From Plumapathes pennacea (lineage: Eukaryota; Cnidaria; Anthozoa; Antipatharia; Myriopathidae), in contig OZ038466.1 in NCBI GenBank assembly GCA_964036295.1, forward strand, positions 17,541,097 to 17,605,096: 64,000 bases of DNA, in the 5' to 3' direction. Under the pieces are notes generated by a model. The model ran no database searches. It was not told the origin of the DNA and saw only the letters and a program-made list of their open reading frames with translations. The stretch's first letter is position 1. The number at the start of each line of letters is the position of its first letter. This document shows, one piece after another, positions 31,464 through 42,249 of the stretch. The translations under genes were made by a program, and so were the position numbers.

Positions 31464-32161
31464 ATAACACTTCAACGCTCTGTTCCGTGGTCCTGTTGGT
31501 CCCCACTCCGTTAAACACCTCACAGGTGTAAATGCCGCTTTCTTTATACGTGATGCCGGCTGCTCGCAGATACAGACGACTGGTGACGTTCCACTGGGAC
31601 AGCTTCGCAAATTCAAAAACCTGGACCACTCGGTTATTATACGTTTCTGAGAACTCGGAGACGTTCTTTATTTCTATCCCATCTTTCTTCCACACGATAG
31701 TAGGAAGCGGCTTCCCGTATCCATAGCAGTCGATCGTGATGTTTCTCATATAATTCTTCAGTGTCAAGGTGTGAGGTGCGCGCCAGCTGTCACAATTTTA
31801 ATTTCAAGTTTCTGCACTCTTAATTTCAAATTTCTGCACTGCTAATTTCACATTTTTGCACTGTTTGGGATAAATTGACGTGCACTCAGCCAATCAGAAT
31901 GTATGCATGTTATTACACGCATTATTACTTTCTTTCCATGCTTGTTGTCAACTGAAACAGCACTGATGCATAAATGCCTGCACGATTAGAGATCAGACCC
32001 AGGTTCCCCGGGATACCGGTAAAACGTTCTACCAACTGAAGTATTAATTGTAGCGGGAGAATATGAACGGAGTGAGTTCTTACGTTTTAATTTTCATATG
32101 TTTCTCATATAATTCTTCAGTGTCAAGGTGTGAGGTCTCGGAATATGGATGAGCTGACGTG
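31464..32161 (-). pseudogene. Ig exon A9 split by a 320-bp insertion
   Basis: The exon starts at 32161 (acceptor AATAAATAG, QLIHIPRPHTLTLKNY) and its main part is 31777-31464 (ITIDCYGYGKPLPTIVW, KKDGIEIKN, GIYTCEVFNGV, donor TTAT|GTAGGT). Between them is foreign DNA, 31778-32097. A 39-bp segment of the exon (31739-31777) is repeated at 32098-32136. Reading from the acceptor gives a TGA just inside the insert, so this exon cannot be included in a functional mRNA unless the insert is spliced out. Confidence 0.82.
31778..32097 (-). mobile_element. SINE-like element W, copy 1 (inside exon A9)
   Basis: A second copy lies at 41761-42075. On the minus strand the element has CTTCAGTTGGTAGAACG, close to a tRNA A box, followed about 40 bases on by GGGTCTGATCTCTAATC, a poor B-box candidate. 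It contains three tandem AATTTCAxxTTTCTGCACT units at the other end. SINE identity is likely but unproven. The flanking 39-bp duplication is longer than usual for a SINE. Confidence 0.5.
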
Positions 32162-32431
32162 CTATTTATTAAAAGAACACACTTATCAGTGACGGATGTT
32201 TGAACGCGGTTAAATATTTAATCGAAAAATTCAAGCTGGAGAGTACACTCGCGTGGTTGTGTGTCTGACTTCATTACGGCTGTGAGGCAGACGTACTTGC
32301 TTTCTGAATGTGTATTTGTCAGAGGCCTCGTGTGACACATCGACAGTTTATCATCACTTTGCCATGTGTAGCAATGATGTGGCTAATAGCAGATATTTTT
32401 TTTATATGAAGCCTACAAGAAGCTCACTAAC

Positions 32432-32698
32432 CTTGCACCTCAACAGTGCTACTGGAGGAAGTCTTCCCTTGTCTGTTTGTTGCAACACAAGTGTATCTGC
32501 CATCATCGCCCAATACAACGCTGTTAATAATGAGGGTAGAGTTGTTGTTGTCAAGTACGACACGTGCTGGCAACTGCAAGTTGTCTTTTGTCCACGCAAT
32601 GTGTGCTGCAGGATCCCCGCTGGTGTTGCAGCTCAGTTCCAATCTCTCCCCTATCTCGATAAACATGTCTTGTAGTGGAAAAAGGATCTTCGGCAGAA
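32432..32698 (-). CDS. Ig exon C9 (C' type)
   Basis: A 267-nt phase 1-1 exon encodes an Ig-like domain (LELSCNTSGDPAAHIAW, TKDNLQLPARVV, DDGRYTCVATNRQGK). Acceptor TTACTTACAG and donor CAAG|GTTAGT as in C7 and C8. It would splice to B8 if the broken A9 is skipped, keeping phase 1. Confidence 0.82.
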
Positions 32699-32877
32699 CT
32701 GTAAGTAAACATCAGATAGATTAGTTTCAGATAAAACTTTTTTTTTCAAGCACAAGGTAAAGGACACGTAATGGTTTTGAATTATAAATTCAAGGTGGAA
32801 ACGGCAGTAACATTTTTTGTTTCTTAACCATGTAATTAGAAATATATAAATAAGACTAAATTAGCAACAAATCGTAC

Positions 32878-33144
32878 CATCCACAACCAACATAGCACCA
32901 GTAGAATTGATGAACCCTGCTTGATTTGAAGCAGCACACGTGTAACGTCCCTCGAACTTATCAGTGTTGTTTACTGAAAGTAACGTCAAGTTCCATTTTC
33001 CTGTGATGTGTCTTGGCAGAGATCCACCGCTGAAACTCCAATTGACCACGGGCTCTGGCATTCCGCTGACCTTGCAGGTAAATGTAACGTTTTGTCCCTC
33101 AATCGCGATGCGATTTCTGGGTTGTTCAATGAACTGTGGTGCAA
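32878..33144 (-). CDS. Ig exon B9 (B' type)
   Basis: This 267-nt phase 1-1 exon encodes an Ig-like domain; PEPVVNWSFSGG replaces SEPVVNWSFSGG of B7 and B8. It is the first Ig exon after the CUB exons, with retroelement copy 3 and a Helitron-like element in the 7.8 kb intron between. No A exon was found in that intron. Confidence 0.82.
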
Positions 33145-33264
33145 CTGAAATAGAAACAATGACAAGAAAGAAAAAAAAAAAAGCTATCGACCTATCTCAT
33201 TGCATCATTAAAATGTTTCCTCTCTGAGCCTCAAAACATTTTTTAAGTTGCAAAAACTACTGAA

Positions 33265-33298
33265 GGGGGGAGAGGAGGGGGGGGGGGGGGGGGGGGGT
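33265..33298. repeat. Expanded poly-G tract
   Basis: A run of more than 20 G interrupted by AGAGGA, longer than its counterparts at 20041 and 25912. Probably a region of unreliable sequence length. Confidence 0.8.
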
Positions 33299-33716
33299 CA
33301 TGAATGTTATCCATATTGGAGCCGCCGTGGTACAGGACCTATGACAGAGTTTGTGCTTTATTATCTAATTGACTCAAAGAATGCACAGAAAGACTTCCGG
33401 TACAGAGATTACGTGCTACTATTATAACTTGGCGACAGAATGTCATTCCTTACTCAGTATTAGCTCAAACAACTCGCTCAAAGAATGCAAAGAAATATTA
33501 GCCACCGGCCGTTGTAGCATGCAAGTTTGTAAAACATTTTCGTGTTTTTAGTTTTTTTTTCTAATTATTTTTATCACTTATAAAGTCCTAAAATTGGGTG
33601 CTCAAGTCTGATATGATGCTATATAAATTTGTATATAAAAAATGTTGAGGGTTATTACATAGTTAAACAATCAACCTATTTGAATTTGAGTTTATAAGAA
33701 CAAAGAAAGACATCAG

Positions 33717-33884
33717 TGTATCGTTGCTCGAGTCGTGATTAAAGACTGATGATAACGATTTTAATAACAAAACAACAGCCAAAGTTTACATCGTGGTCGA
33801 GCTTACTGAACTCTAGGTCGAGGCTCGTTCAAAGTCCAAACTCGAGATCGAGGCTGGTTCAAAGTCCAAACTGAACTCGTCACA
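33717..33884 (-). repeat. 3' LTR of copy 3
   Basis: 168 bp, TG/CA ends, next to the target duplication ATCAG at 33712-33716. Confidence 0.92.
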
Positions 33885-33981
33885 TCTCCTTTCCTTAATT
33901 ATTGACAGTACATCAACTTGAACAAAACTTTTAGACTGAAACTATAGTCTCATTACAACGGTGTCCATTAAGAAGAGACTA

Positions 33982-35085
33982 TCACTGTCCATAATATTCC
34001 ATGTCTGCAAAATGTGAAGGGGGTCGACGCTGACGTGTCGAGCGGCGCAGCGGCAATGGTTCTGGAGTTGCCTCTCTAACTACTGTTTGGACGGGCTGGG
34101 CTGCTGGCTCCATCTCAAACTCCAGGTCTGCATTTGGTGGTGCATGCTCACTGGTAGAGTGGAGATGTCGGCGGTTGCGCCGGTAGGTCCTTCCACTGAC
34201 ATTGACTAGATAGGATCGCTGGCCTGCGTACCCAACGACACGACACAAGGTCCATTCGTTATCTCGTGGTAACCGCATCCTGATTGCATCACCTCTGCGT
34301 AATCCAGGCAGCTCCCTCGCATGTCTGTCATGGTTGCTTTCTTCTCTGGATGTTGTTTTGTGCATTAGCAACTTGGCATGGCTCCAATAGCTTCTTGGCT
34401 ATAGGCAGACGTGTGCGTGTACGTCTGCTATAAAAGAGCCGTGCTGGTGAGGCATCCATGCCCTCAGTCGGTGTATTACGCCATTCCAGTAAGGCCAACA
34501 ATGGATCTTTCTTGTCATCGCGTGCTTTCTTTAGCAGCGACTGGCATGTTTTGACAGCGTTTTCCACGCGCCCGTTGCTCTGTGGGAAGCGCGGACTAGA
34601 AGTGACATGTTGAAAGTCCCAGTCTGTACTGAAGGTCTTGAATGCGAAACTTCCAAATGGTGGGCCATTGTCATTCACTACTATTTTGGTATACAATGTC
34701 TGGAGAACCATGACTTCAAGATGGTTATCACTCGAGTGGCAGTAGTGGACTTCAAATCTTGCACTTCAAACATTCCAGAGTAGTAGTCCACTGCGATCAG
34801 GAACTCTTGCTTCTGCAGCTCAAACAGGTCTACTCCAACCTTCTCCCAGGGGACCTGAGGTACACCATGAGGAATTAATGGTTCCTTGCATTGCTCTGGA
34901 CGATATCTGTTGCAAATGGGACACTTCGACAGATAACCCTTGAGTGCAGTTGTGATGCATGGCCAGTAGACAATGTCTCGAGCTCTTCGTAGAGTGCCTT
35001 CAATTCCAATGTGTGACTCATGTAGACTCTTGATAGTGCTTGGACGCTCTGCAGCTGGTATCACGATGCGGTGGCCTTTGTACAC
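33982..35085 (-). pseudogene. Integrase of retroelement copy 3 (frameshifted)
   Basis: The N-terminal part (35085-34681) has a His/Cys zinc-binding unit (SLHESHIG ... LSKCPICN) and the start of the catalytic core (GVDLFELQ, VDYYSGMFEV). A one-base loss in an A run before the second Asp shifts the frame; the core continues in 34711-34328 (VVNDNGPPFGS, PQSNGRVENAVK). The tail (34371-33982) has GDAIRMRLP and LRRSTRQRRPPSHF. Copy 1 shares the same frame break. Confidence 0.85.
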
Positions 35086-35187
35086 TAAGCCATCTTCAGT
35101 AGTCAGCTCATCACGGCTGTTCCAGTACAGTTCAATGGCTCCTTTTGTGCACTGGTCAAGTTTCTTTACTTCTGCTCGACTTCCGAG

Positions 35188-36729
35188 CTATCCGGTTTGG
35201 ATGGTTTCAATCAGAATTTGGAGTCCCTCGTCCTGGCCAGTTGCGTCACGTAGGTTTATCAACTTCCTTGGCATTACACTCACATTGCCATGGTGCTTCA
35301 GCTGCTCTAGCTCAGCAGCAAACACACGTTCACGTACAGTGTGGACATCGCTGTACTCTCTCTCCCGTGGTGTGATGTCCAAGTATGCACGGCTTAGCGT
35401 ATCTGCTAGGTACATAGAGGTGCTTTTCTTGTATTCAACAATGAGATCATAGCTCTGTAGGCGGAGGCGCATGCGCTGCAGCCTCTTTGGTGAACTATTG
35501 ATTGGCTTCTTGAAAATTGTTTCTAATGGCTTGTGGTCGGATTTCACTGCCACATTCTTCCTTGCGTAAATGTAGTGATTGAACTTCTCACAAGCGAAGA
35601 CAATTGCCAAGAGCTCTTTTTCAATTTGAGCGTAATTCTGTTCAGTTTGTGTCATGGCCTGTGAGCAGTATGCTATTGGGCAACCATCCTGCAGTAGCGC
35701 AGCACCAAGTCCTGTTTGCGAAGCATCACACTGGATGGTTACAGGCTTCTTGACATCATAGTAGGCCAACACGGGTGCAGTGATCATCATGGCCTTGATT
35801 CGTTCCACAGCTTTAGCGTGTGTAGGGAGCCAACACCACTCCACATCTTTGTCCAGAAGTCTTCTGAGAACTTCCGTTTCGTCCGACAAGCGTGGCAAAA
35901 ACTTTGCCAGATAATTTACCATGCCCAAATATCTTCGTAGCGATGCGACATCTGTTGGGTCAGCCATTTTGACCATGGCTTCCACTTTGCGAGGATCAGG
36001 TTTAAGTCCTGCTGGTGTTAAGATGTGGCCAATAAATGGGACTTCAGGCTGTCGCAGTCGGGCTTTCTCCTTGTTTAACTTCAGGTTGCGCTCACGGCAG
36101 CGGTCCAGAAATGCTCGAGCATTTCTGTCATGGTCTGTACACCACTGTTCAGGCGTGTCACCATAGCCAACAACCACAAAGTCATCTGCGATGACCTCAA
36201 CACCTTTCAGGCCCTCTATGTGCTCGTACATTCTTCGTTGCCATACCTCAGGAGCGCTATTTATACCAAAGGGCATTCGCTTCCATCGATAACGACCGAA
36301 AGGGGTGTTGAAGATCGTTAATAGGCTGGATTCCTCGTCCAGTTCGATCTGCCAGAAACCGTTGCTAGCATCGAACACACTGAAGATCTTGGCTCCATCC
36401 AGCCTAGTGGCGATTTCCTCAATGGTTGACATGGGGAAATGTTCACGCTTAATAGCCTTGTTTAGGTCTCTTGGATCTAAACACACAGGTATCTTGGTTT
36501 CCTCAGTTCCTCCGGTTGCTGGTTTGTGCACTACCAGCATGCTTGACACCCAGTCAGTAGGTTGATTCACTTTCTCAACGACACCCTCAGTTGCCATATC
36601 GTCAAGTTTCTCTTGAACTTGGTCGATCAGTGCTACAGGAATACGACGAGGTGGGTGCACGACAGGGGGGACAGAGCTATCTGTTACTATGCTGTATGTT
36701 CCTTCAAGCCTTCCAAGGACCTCAAACAC
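35188..36729 (-). CDS. RT and RNase H of retroelement copy 3 (513 residues open)
   Basis: One open frame runs from FEVLGRLEG to LIETIQTG. RT blocks are visible in order: CLDPRDLNKAI, FSVFDASNGFWQIELD, PFGINSAPEVWQRRM and the catalytic VIADDFVVVG. RNase H follows with TIQCDASQTGLGAALLQDG and EKELLAIVFACEKF. RT copies the element RNA, RNase H removes it. The frame ends at TAG (35185-35187) although the downstream codons (AEVKKLDQCTKGAIELYW) are still in frame, and the same TAG occurs in all three copies. Confidence 0.88.
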   Translation of the reverse strand: MFEVLGRLEGTYSIVTDSSVPPVVHPPRRIPVALIDQVQEKLDDMATEGVVEKVNQPTDWVSSMLVVHKPATGGTEETKIPVCLDPRDLNKAIKREHFPMSTIEEIATRLDGAKIFSVFDASNGFWQIELDEESSLLTIFNTPFGRYRWKRMPFGINSAPEVWQRRMYEHIEGLKGVEVIADDFVVVGYGDTPEQWCTDHDRNARAFLDRCRERNLKLNKEKARLRQPEVPFIGHILTPAGLKPDPRKVEAMVKMADPTDVASLRRYLGMVNYLAKFLPRLSDETEVLRRLLDKDVEWCWLPTHAKAVERIKAMMITAPVLAYYDVKKPVTIQCDASQTGLGAALLQDGCPIAYCSQAMTQTEQNYAQIEKELLAIVFACEKFNHYIYARKNVAVKSDHKPLETIFKKPINSSPKRLQRMRLRLQSYDLIVEYKKSTSMYLADTLSRAYLDITPREREYSDVHTVRERVFAAELEQLKHHGNVSVMPRKLINLRDATGQDEGLQILIETIQTG

Positions 36730-36730
36730 A

Positions 36731-38014
36731 TCACTGTACTCCTATAGCAGTGGGGCTTGGTCCGTTCTCAGCACATTCACACGAGGATTTCTGTCGCAAT
36801 CCAGGATTTGGATCATCTTTATATCCAGCAATGTCTGCTTGCACAATATAGGCTCGTACCCCTGACCTTACAACGTTGACCTCAATCTTGTGGTTCTGGC
36901 CTGCACGTCTAGTGTGCATTGTAGCCTTGCCCTCTATGGGTTGTTCGTACCCATTAGCCAGTATTAGGATAGAGTCACTACACCTGTCAAGTTGTTGTAA
37001 GCTTTGGTCTCATGTTACTTTCCTGTACATAGATGCAGGTAAAACATTACATTCTGCACCGGTGTCCATTAGAAATGTTATTTCTTGACCCGAAACATCA
37101 TTGACACCATTCAAAAGGGTCAAAGTCACCATGTCACGTCCTGCATGTCCGGCACGACGTGCAGCCCCCAAGTGGAATTTCTCTTGAACTGTTGAAATCC
37201 TTTACTTGGTCGGGCACTTGGCAGCAAAGTGATTTGTAGCATTGCAATTTCGGCAAGTTTGTCCATAAGCTGGGCAGTTCCTCTTCTCGTGGTCTCGTCC
37301 ACAATACTTACAATCTTTCACCACCTCCATGCGGCGTCTACTACCATTGGTGCTGTTTCCGGTCGCTTTCTTTCCACGGTTCAAGGCGGTGTTGTCATTT
37401 GAGTGTCCTTTCTTGTGTTGCTGTGTCTTTGCGTGCTGGGGTTTGAACTTGATGGCCTGTACACTGGAGTCGAGAGTCATTGCTTTCATCTGAGCCTCAG
37501 TACTTTCAACTGCACGCACGTGATTCAATGCTTTGTCAAGAGTGAGCTTGTCCTCGCGAAGCAACCTTGTTCGCACATTCGTATCTCGGATGCCAGTAAC
37601 AACAAGGTCCCTCAGAAGCTGGTCCGGCGTTAGGAAGTCCCAATCACAGTTCCCTGCTATCTGTCACGTACTGATCCACTGTCTCAGTCGCGCTTTGCTC
37701 ACGAGTGAAAAACTTGAAACGCTCGTATATCACATTCTGACGGGGAATACAGTAATCTTTAAACTGTTTCAACACTGGTGCTATTTTCTTTACGTCGTCG
37801 GGGTTTGCCCAGGTAAATGTTCGAAATACCTTGTTGGCTTTATTGCCGATTACGGCTAATAGTGTGGCAACCTGGCGCTCTTCGTCTTCTTTGTCGAGTT
37901 TCGTTGCCTGAGTGCAGTTAAACCACGCGCGGCTTTCCAGTTACGCCAGTTAGAAGCGGCTGTTCCATCGGTTAACTCCAATGAATCCGGCGGAGGTATT
38001 TGAAAATTAGCCAT
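36731..38014 (-). pseudogene. Gag and protease of retroelement copy 3
   Basis: Gag starts at ATG 38014-38012. The frame is broken around 37670 and 37870 by small deletions. The open part 37576-37202 carries two zinc knuckles (CKYCGRDHEKRNC, CRNCNATNHFAAKC) and ends at a TAA where the other copies read AAA. The protease and its tail end in TAIGVQ at 36731, one frame away from RT. Confidence 0.83.
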
Positions 38015-38024
38015 GCTGACACCA

Positions 38025-38192
38025 TGTATCGTTACTCGAGTCGTGATTAAAGACTGATGATAACGATTTTAATAGCAAAACAAAAGCCAAAGTTTACATC
38101 GTGGTCGAGCTTACTGAACTCTAGGTCGAGGCTCGTTCAAAGTCCAAACTCGAGATCGAGGCTGGTTCAAAGTCCAAACTGAACTCGTCACA
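38025..38192 (-). repeat. 5' LTR of copy 3
   Basis: 168 bp; followed by ATCAG (38193-38197), which matches the target duplication on the other side. Confidence 0.92.
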
Positions 38193-38279
38193 ATCAGGGG
38201 AAAAAAGTCCGCATCACAACTTCAAGGAAACGGCAACTAGGGAGGATGACAGGGGTTTTGATCAAATTCACAGAAAAAT

Positions 38280-40845
38280 GCGTGACACTGTACGTATTTC
38301 CCACGGTCGGCACGTCAAATTAATTCATACAGTCTACCAAGCACGTTCTCAAAATTTAATACTTAGATTTTGAAGTTGGTCGGCCATCGTAGTACGGGAA
38401 AAAAAGGAACACTGATTTTCCAATTTTGAATTCATAGGCAGCACAATTAAATAGGCTTCCTGTGCGGTTTTTTTTACTCCGGATTGCATGCATCAGACTC
38501 AGGCATGCATATTTAATGGCTCGAATTGTTTTGTATGTGAACCCGCTCAAAACAGCAAATTTCTCCCAAAATCAAAGCAAAATATGAACGGTTTACTTCA
38601 AATTATACACGGGCTTCAGACCTAGTCATACTTCAAACAGCTTGTGAACGATTTGCGCTGCAATCACCACGTCTCTGATTACAGCATTTGTTACAGTTTT
38701 AGTCTTGAAAGAAAAAAATAAGACATTTGACTAAATCATTCAAGACTCCAAGCTCCGATTGCTCTGAGCGAATACGGTATAGCGTATTAAGACAATACTT
38801 CGAGGGAAAATGATCAGCATACAGATTTTAATACATTCTTGAAGTGATCGAGTTACACAAGATACGGGATAGATTTTATTTGTCACGGTGATTGTTCAAA
38901 TTCCACTGACTGACCTTTCCTGCTTGTCCTTTCTTAATAAATATACTAGGAATAGCTCTCGCTAAGTGCCAACGAGCGCAACTCTCTGGAACAGTAACAA
39001 AATTAAAAGCAAAATGAAAAATGACTCGCTGGTCGATTCGTTTGTATTTTTCGCTTTTGGCTCGCGTTCACCGCACAAGCTTTGAGAATAGCCGTAAACA
39101 AATGTTTGATGATACCGCTGGGGTATTGCAAATATATCTGTCGCCGATAAGTATTTAGTCCCGACGAAACTTTCTGTGGCGACACGAAATACTTTTGGGA
39201 AGATAACAGGGCGAAAACAGAAACCAAAGCTTCGGTGAGCTTTAGCCGTAAAACAATGACCTTTATGCTTTACTCTGTACATGACATCTGTTGCCTCATA
39301 AAATTCTTCTGCGTATCGTACATTGCCTGTTGAAGTGTTTCTTTCATTCGATCATGTAGCCTTTGTTTCGCAATGTTCATTAAATACCAGAAATGAAAAA
39401 TACACCGAAATAATTCTGAGGATTGAGTTTGCAGTCACATGGACTGAACACTGTGAACAAAACCGCAATAATATTGTAAACATCTCTCGTGACATTCCTC
39501 GCTTTCAATTTTATATTTGTTACACAGCACGAATACTCGAAAGCCTGATAGAAGAAACGTATTGAGTTAATAAAAGAAAACACATAAGTAGTGAAGCGAA
39601 GGCTGGATTAATCGTGGCCTCTGTTTAGAAATATGAGTCAAGGTCAAACTGCCATAATCGATTGTGCATAAAAAGATATGTCACGCATTCTCAAGATGCA
39701 GGGTCGCTCAACCTTTAAGGAGCAAGTGTATGAGTGTTGTAATAATAAATTTTAGTTTAATCAAGATGTCAAAAGAGCAAGGTGTCAAAAGCCAAGTTCT
39801 CTATACTGTGTGATATTTTTATGGTGAGAAATTGGAAGTCTCTCTTGGGAGTTCCGCTCTTGTCCCCTACTTTCCATTTTATATTCTGGTCTCGACCCAA
39901 CTCACGCCGCGAGCTCACTGGCAAGGCCAGTCTAGTTTGTTTTGTATTGCTTATGTATTGAATGGCACGCTGGCCTGATGTTGGCACGTTGAACTTTCAA
40001 CACGGCTCGCTGGCCGACTTTGAGCACGCTCGCTCGATTTAGAACACGCTGGTTCTTGACAAACAATTCGCTGAAGTGCACTAACATAAAGCGTTAGAAG
40101 AGGAACACAACAAGTCCAAGAACACAAGATTGTTTTACTGTCCTTTTGCTCACCCGAAGTAGAACAACGTCGCTACTCTGACAGGACTCCACAAAACTCG
40201 CCACGAGGAGACTTTCGCTGGCCAAAAATGCTCCAGCATAACACCAAAGAAGAAGCGCTACAATTGGTTAAAATCTCCGCATCTCGCGCTCCCATTGGTT
40301 CAGAAAACAAGCAGAACAAAACAACACGTATTTTAATTGGCTAACTTGAAACAATTGCAGAAAAACATTACGTCATTCTAAGTGGTTACGCTCCATTCGA
40401 GATTTTTTCCCCCTTCTCTCTCGTGCACGGCTCTATGATGCTGCCGCCTCGCAGCCTCGCGTCTTCGCTCGGCTGCTCGTTGGCAATGAGTTTAACACAA
40501 AACAGCGTCTGAAGCTCCCTATTTGCTTTCAAGCGCTGTTCCCTTTGCGGAGCCGTTTCTTTGGCACGTTTCCGTTCATGATGCTGTCGGTTAAACATGT
40601 TTGTCGCCTTTTCTCTAGACGTATTTGGCGCAGTTCGATCGTTTCTCGATTTCGCATTGCCCGTGCCTGTTCCTTTCTCTTTTGAAGACGAGCTACGCGA
40701 GACCGTTCCGTTTCAAGTTTTCCAGTTTTCAAATTCATTTTCGTGAACACAGTTACGTACAACTGATGCTTCGTTCAAGTCTTTTTTTTTTCTTCCAAAT
40801 GTCAGTAAAAACACTGGCGGAGATGCTAATAACCCGTTGCTCACA
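38280..40845 (-). mobile_element. Helitron-like element copy X3, interrupted
   Basis: The parts 38280-38949 and about 40489-40845 together match X1 in order. They are separated by a 1.5 kb insertion, and both tips (CTAG end and hairpin end) are missing. The basic ORF fragment at 40762-40529 reads MYVTVFTKMNLKTGKLETE as in X1. Confidence 0.5.
38950..40489. mobile_element. 1.5 kb DNA element inserted into X3
   Basis: TGCCAACGAGC near the left end (38968) is inverted as GCTCGTTGGCA at the right end (40474-40484), so terminal inverted repeats are likely. X1 and X2 are continuous across this point. A segment of about 100 bp (39815-39900) resembles 50790-50880, so the family has another copy in the window. 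A 106-codon ORF (39282-38962, minus) has no recognised domain. Confidence 0.55.
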
Positions 40846-40911
40846 CTGGCACTAACACTGTTGAATTGCAATTCAGTAAATCACCAAAAGTTGAAATTAC
40901 ATCTTACTCAC

Positions 40912-41256
40912 CATTCACAATAGCCACGAAACTTGCAGAGAAGCCCGAATAAATACGAGAATGGTCCGAGTGGAAATACACGCGCATGTTGTTGCCACTG
41001 GAAGTAATTCTAGGTGGCATCGTGGCACAATACTTCCCAAGAAGTTGATCAGCCGCTGTGGAACCGTCACGAATTTCTACGAAGTCCCAGATGCATGAGG
41101 AATGACTTTCAAGCGAAAATGAACTGAAGTTGAGAGCCACGTAGTAACCATAAGGAACAGAAATGGACCATACGCAGTTGTCGTAGTTGTTATAGTTGTT
41201 AGGAAAGTTTGGACTGCTGAAAGATCCGGAATACCCAGACAGAGAACGGGAACACG
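40912..41256 (-). CDS. CUB domain exon 1
   Basis: A 345-nt phase 1-1 exon has acceptor CTCCTCAG and donor AATG|GTGAGT. It encodes a full CUB domain: ACSRSLSGYSGSFSSPNFPN at the start, DNCVWSISVPYGYYVALNF, CIWDFVEIRDGSTA, LLGKYCATMPPRI and SSGNNMRVYFHSD. The four cysteines and the 'PNFPNNY', 'DFVEIRDG' and 'YCA..PP' motifs are those of the family. CUB domains are extracellular binding modules, often calcium dependent. The next exon on this strand is the Ig exon B9, in matching phase. Confidence 0.9.
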
Positions 41257-41456
41257 CTGAGGAGGTAAGCAGATGAGAAAAATAATTGTACAAACTAAAA
41301 ATAATAGAACGAAACTAATTGGAGTTAATTAATCAGAAACTAGTTGTCAGTAAATGTTTTGTTTTTGTTTCTGATTTTGTTACTGTTGTTGGTATAGGTA
41401 ATCGCATGATTACAATCTGTATTACAAGTAATCAAATGGATACTGTATTACAAGTA

Positions 41457-41593
41457 ATCACATGATTTCTCGTGCAGTTTGGAATAAATGAGCAAGAGTA
41501 AATTTTTCAAAGACCACGCGCGAGTGCAATTTGTGGTCTTTGAAAACTAACGAGTGCTCATTTATTCCAAAATTGCACGAGAAATCATGTGAT
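41457..41593. mobile_element. Short palindromic MITE
   Basis: ATCACATGATTTCTCGTGCA at the left is inverted as TGCACGAGAAATCATGTGAT at the right, and both arms continue with GGAATAAATGAGCA and its inverse. The centre carries GTGGTCTTTGAAAA in both orientations. Confidence 0.75.
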
Positions 41594-41760
41594 CACTTGT
41601 TAATAACATGCATACAATAATTTACGTCGCGCAATCTTTTTCAATTTCGTTACATTTCACCAGTGTCTCTCAAGAACTATATTTTCTCGAAAACAGAATC
41701 GGAATTGTCCTGAAGAATGAAAACACGCTTTCTGTTTTGCTTGGCTTTGTAACTTAACAC

Positions 41761-42075
41761 GCGCGCCAGCTGTCACAATTTTAATTTCAAGTTTCTGCAC
41801 TCTTAATTTCAAATTTCTGCACTGCTAATTTCACATTTTTGCACTGTTTGGGACGTGCACTCAGCCAATCAGAATGTATGCATGTTATTACACGCATTAT
41901 TACTTTCTTTGCATGCTTGTTGTCAACTGAAACAGCACTGATGCATAAATGCCTGCACGATTAGAGATCAGACCCAGGTTCCCCGGGATACCGGTGAAAC
42001 GTTCTACCAACTGAAGTATTAATTGTAGCGGGAGAATATGAACGGAGTGAGTTCTTACGTTTTAACTTTCATATA
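41761..42075 (-). mobile_element. SINE-like element W, copy 2
   Basis: It matches 31778-32097 from GCGCGCCAGCTGTCACAATT to TTACGTTTTAACTTTCAT with about 10 bases missing near 41850. It lies in the intron between the two CUB exons. Confidence 0.6.
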
Positions 42076-42249
42076 CTCAAAAGTATACTTTATCCGTTGC
42101 TCGCACTGGCACTGACAATGCTGAATTACCACCCGCTTGGAGTATGAGAAGATTTCATTAGCAATCTCCTAAGGGATCTCTATATAACACTGATTCTTTT
42201 CAGCACTTTTCACTAAACCACCAAAAGTTAAAATTGCATCCTTACTCAC

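Larger units (their letters stand above)
33717..38192 (-). mobile_element. Ty3/gypsy LTR retrotransposon, copy 3 (full length, 4476 bp, defective)
   Basis: Both LTRs are complete (33717-33884 and 38025-38192; 168 bp each), flanked by ATCAG at 33712-33716 and 38193-38197. The primer site TGGTGTCAGC (38024-38015) follows the 5' LTR; the polypurine tract AAGGAAAGGAGA is at 33885-33896. Domain order on the minus strand is Gag, CCHC, protease, RT, RNase H, integrase, the Ty3/gypsy order. It is the best preserved of the three but still has a stop after RNase H and a frameshift inside integrase. Confidence 0.93.
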
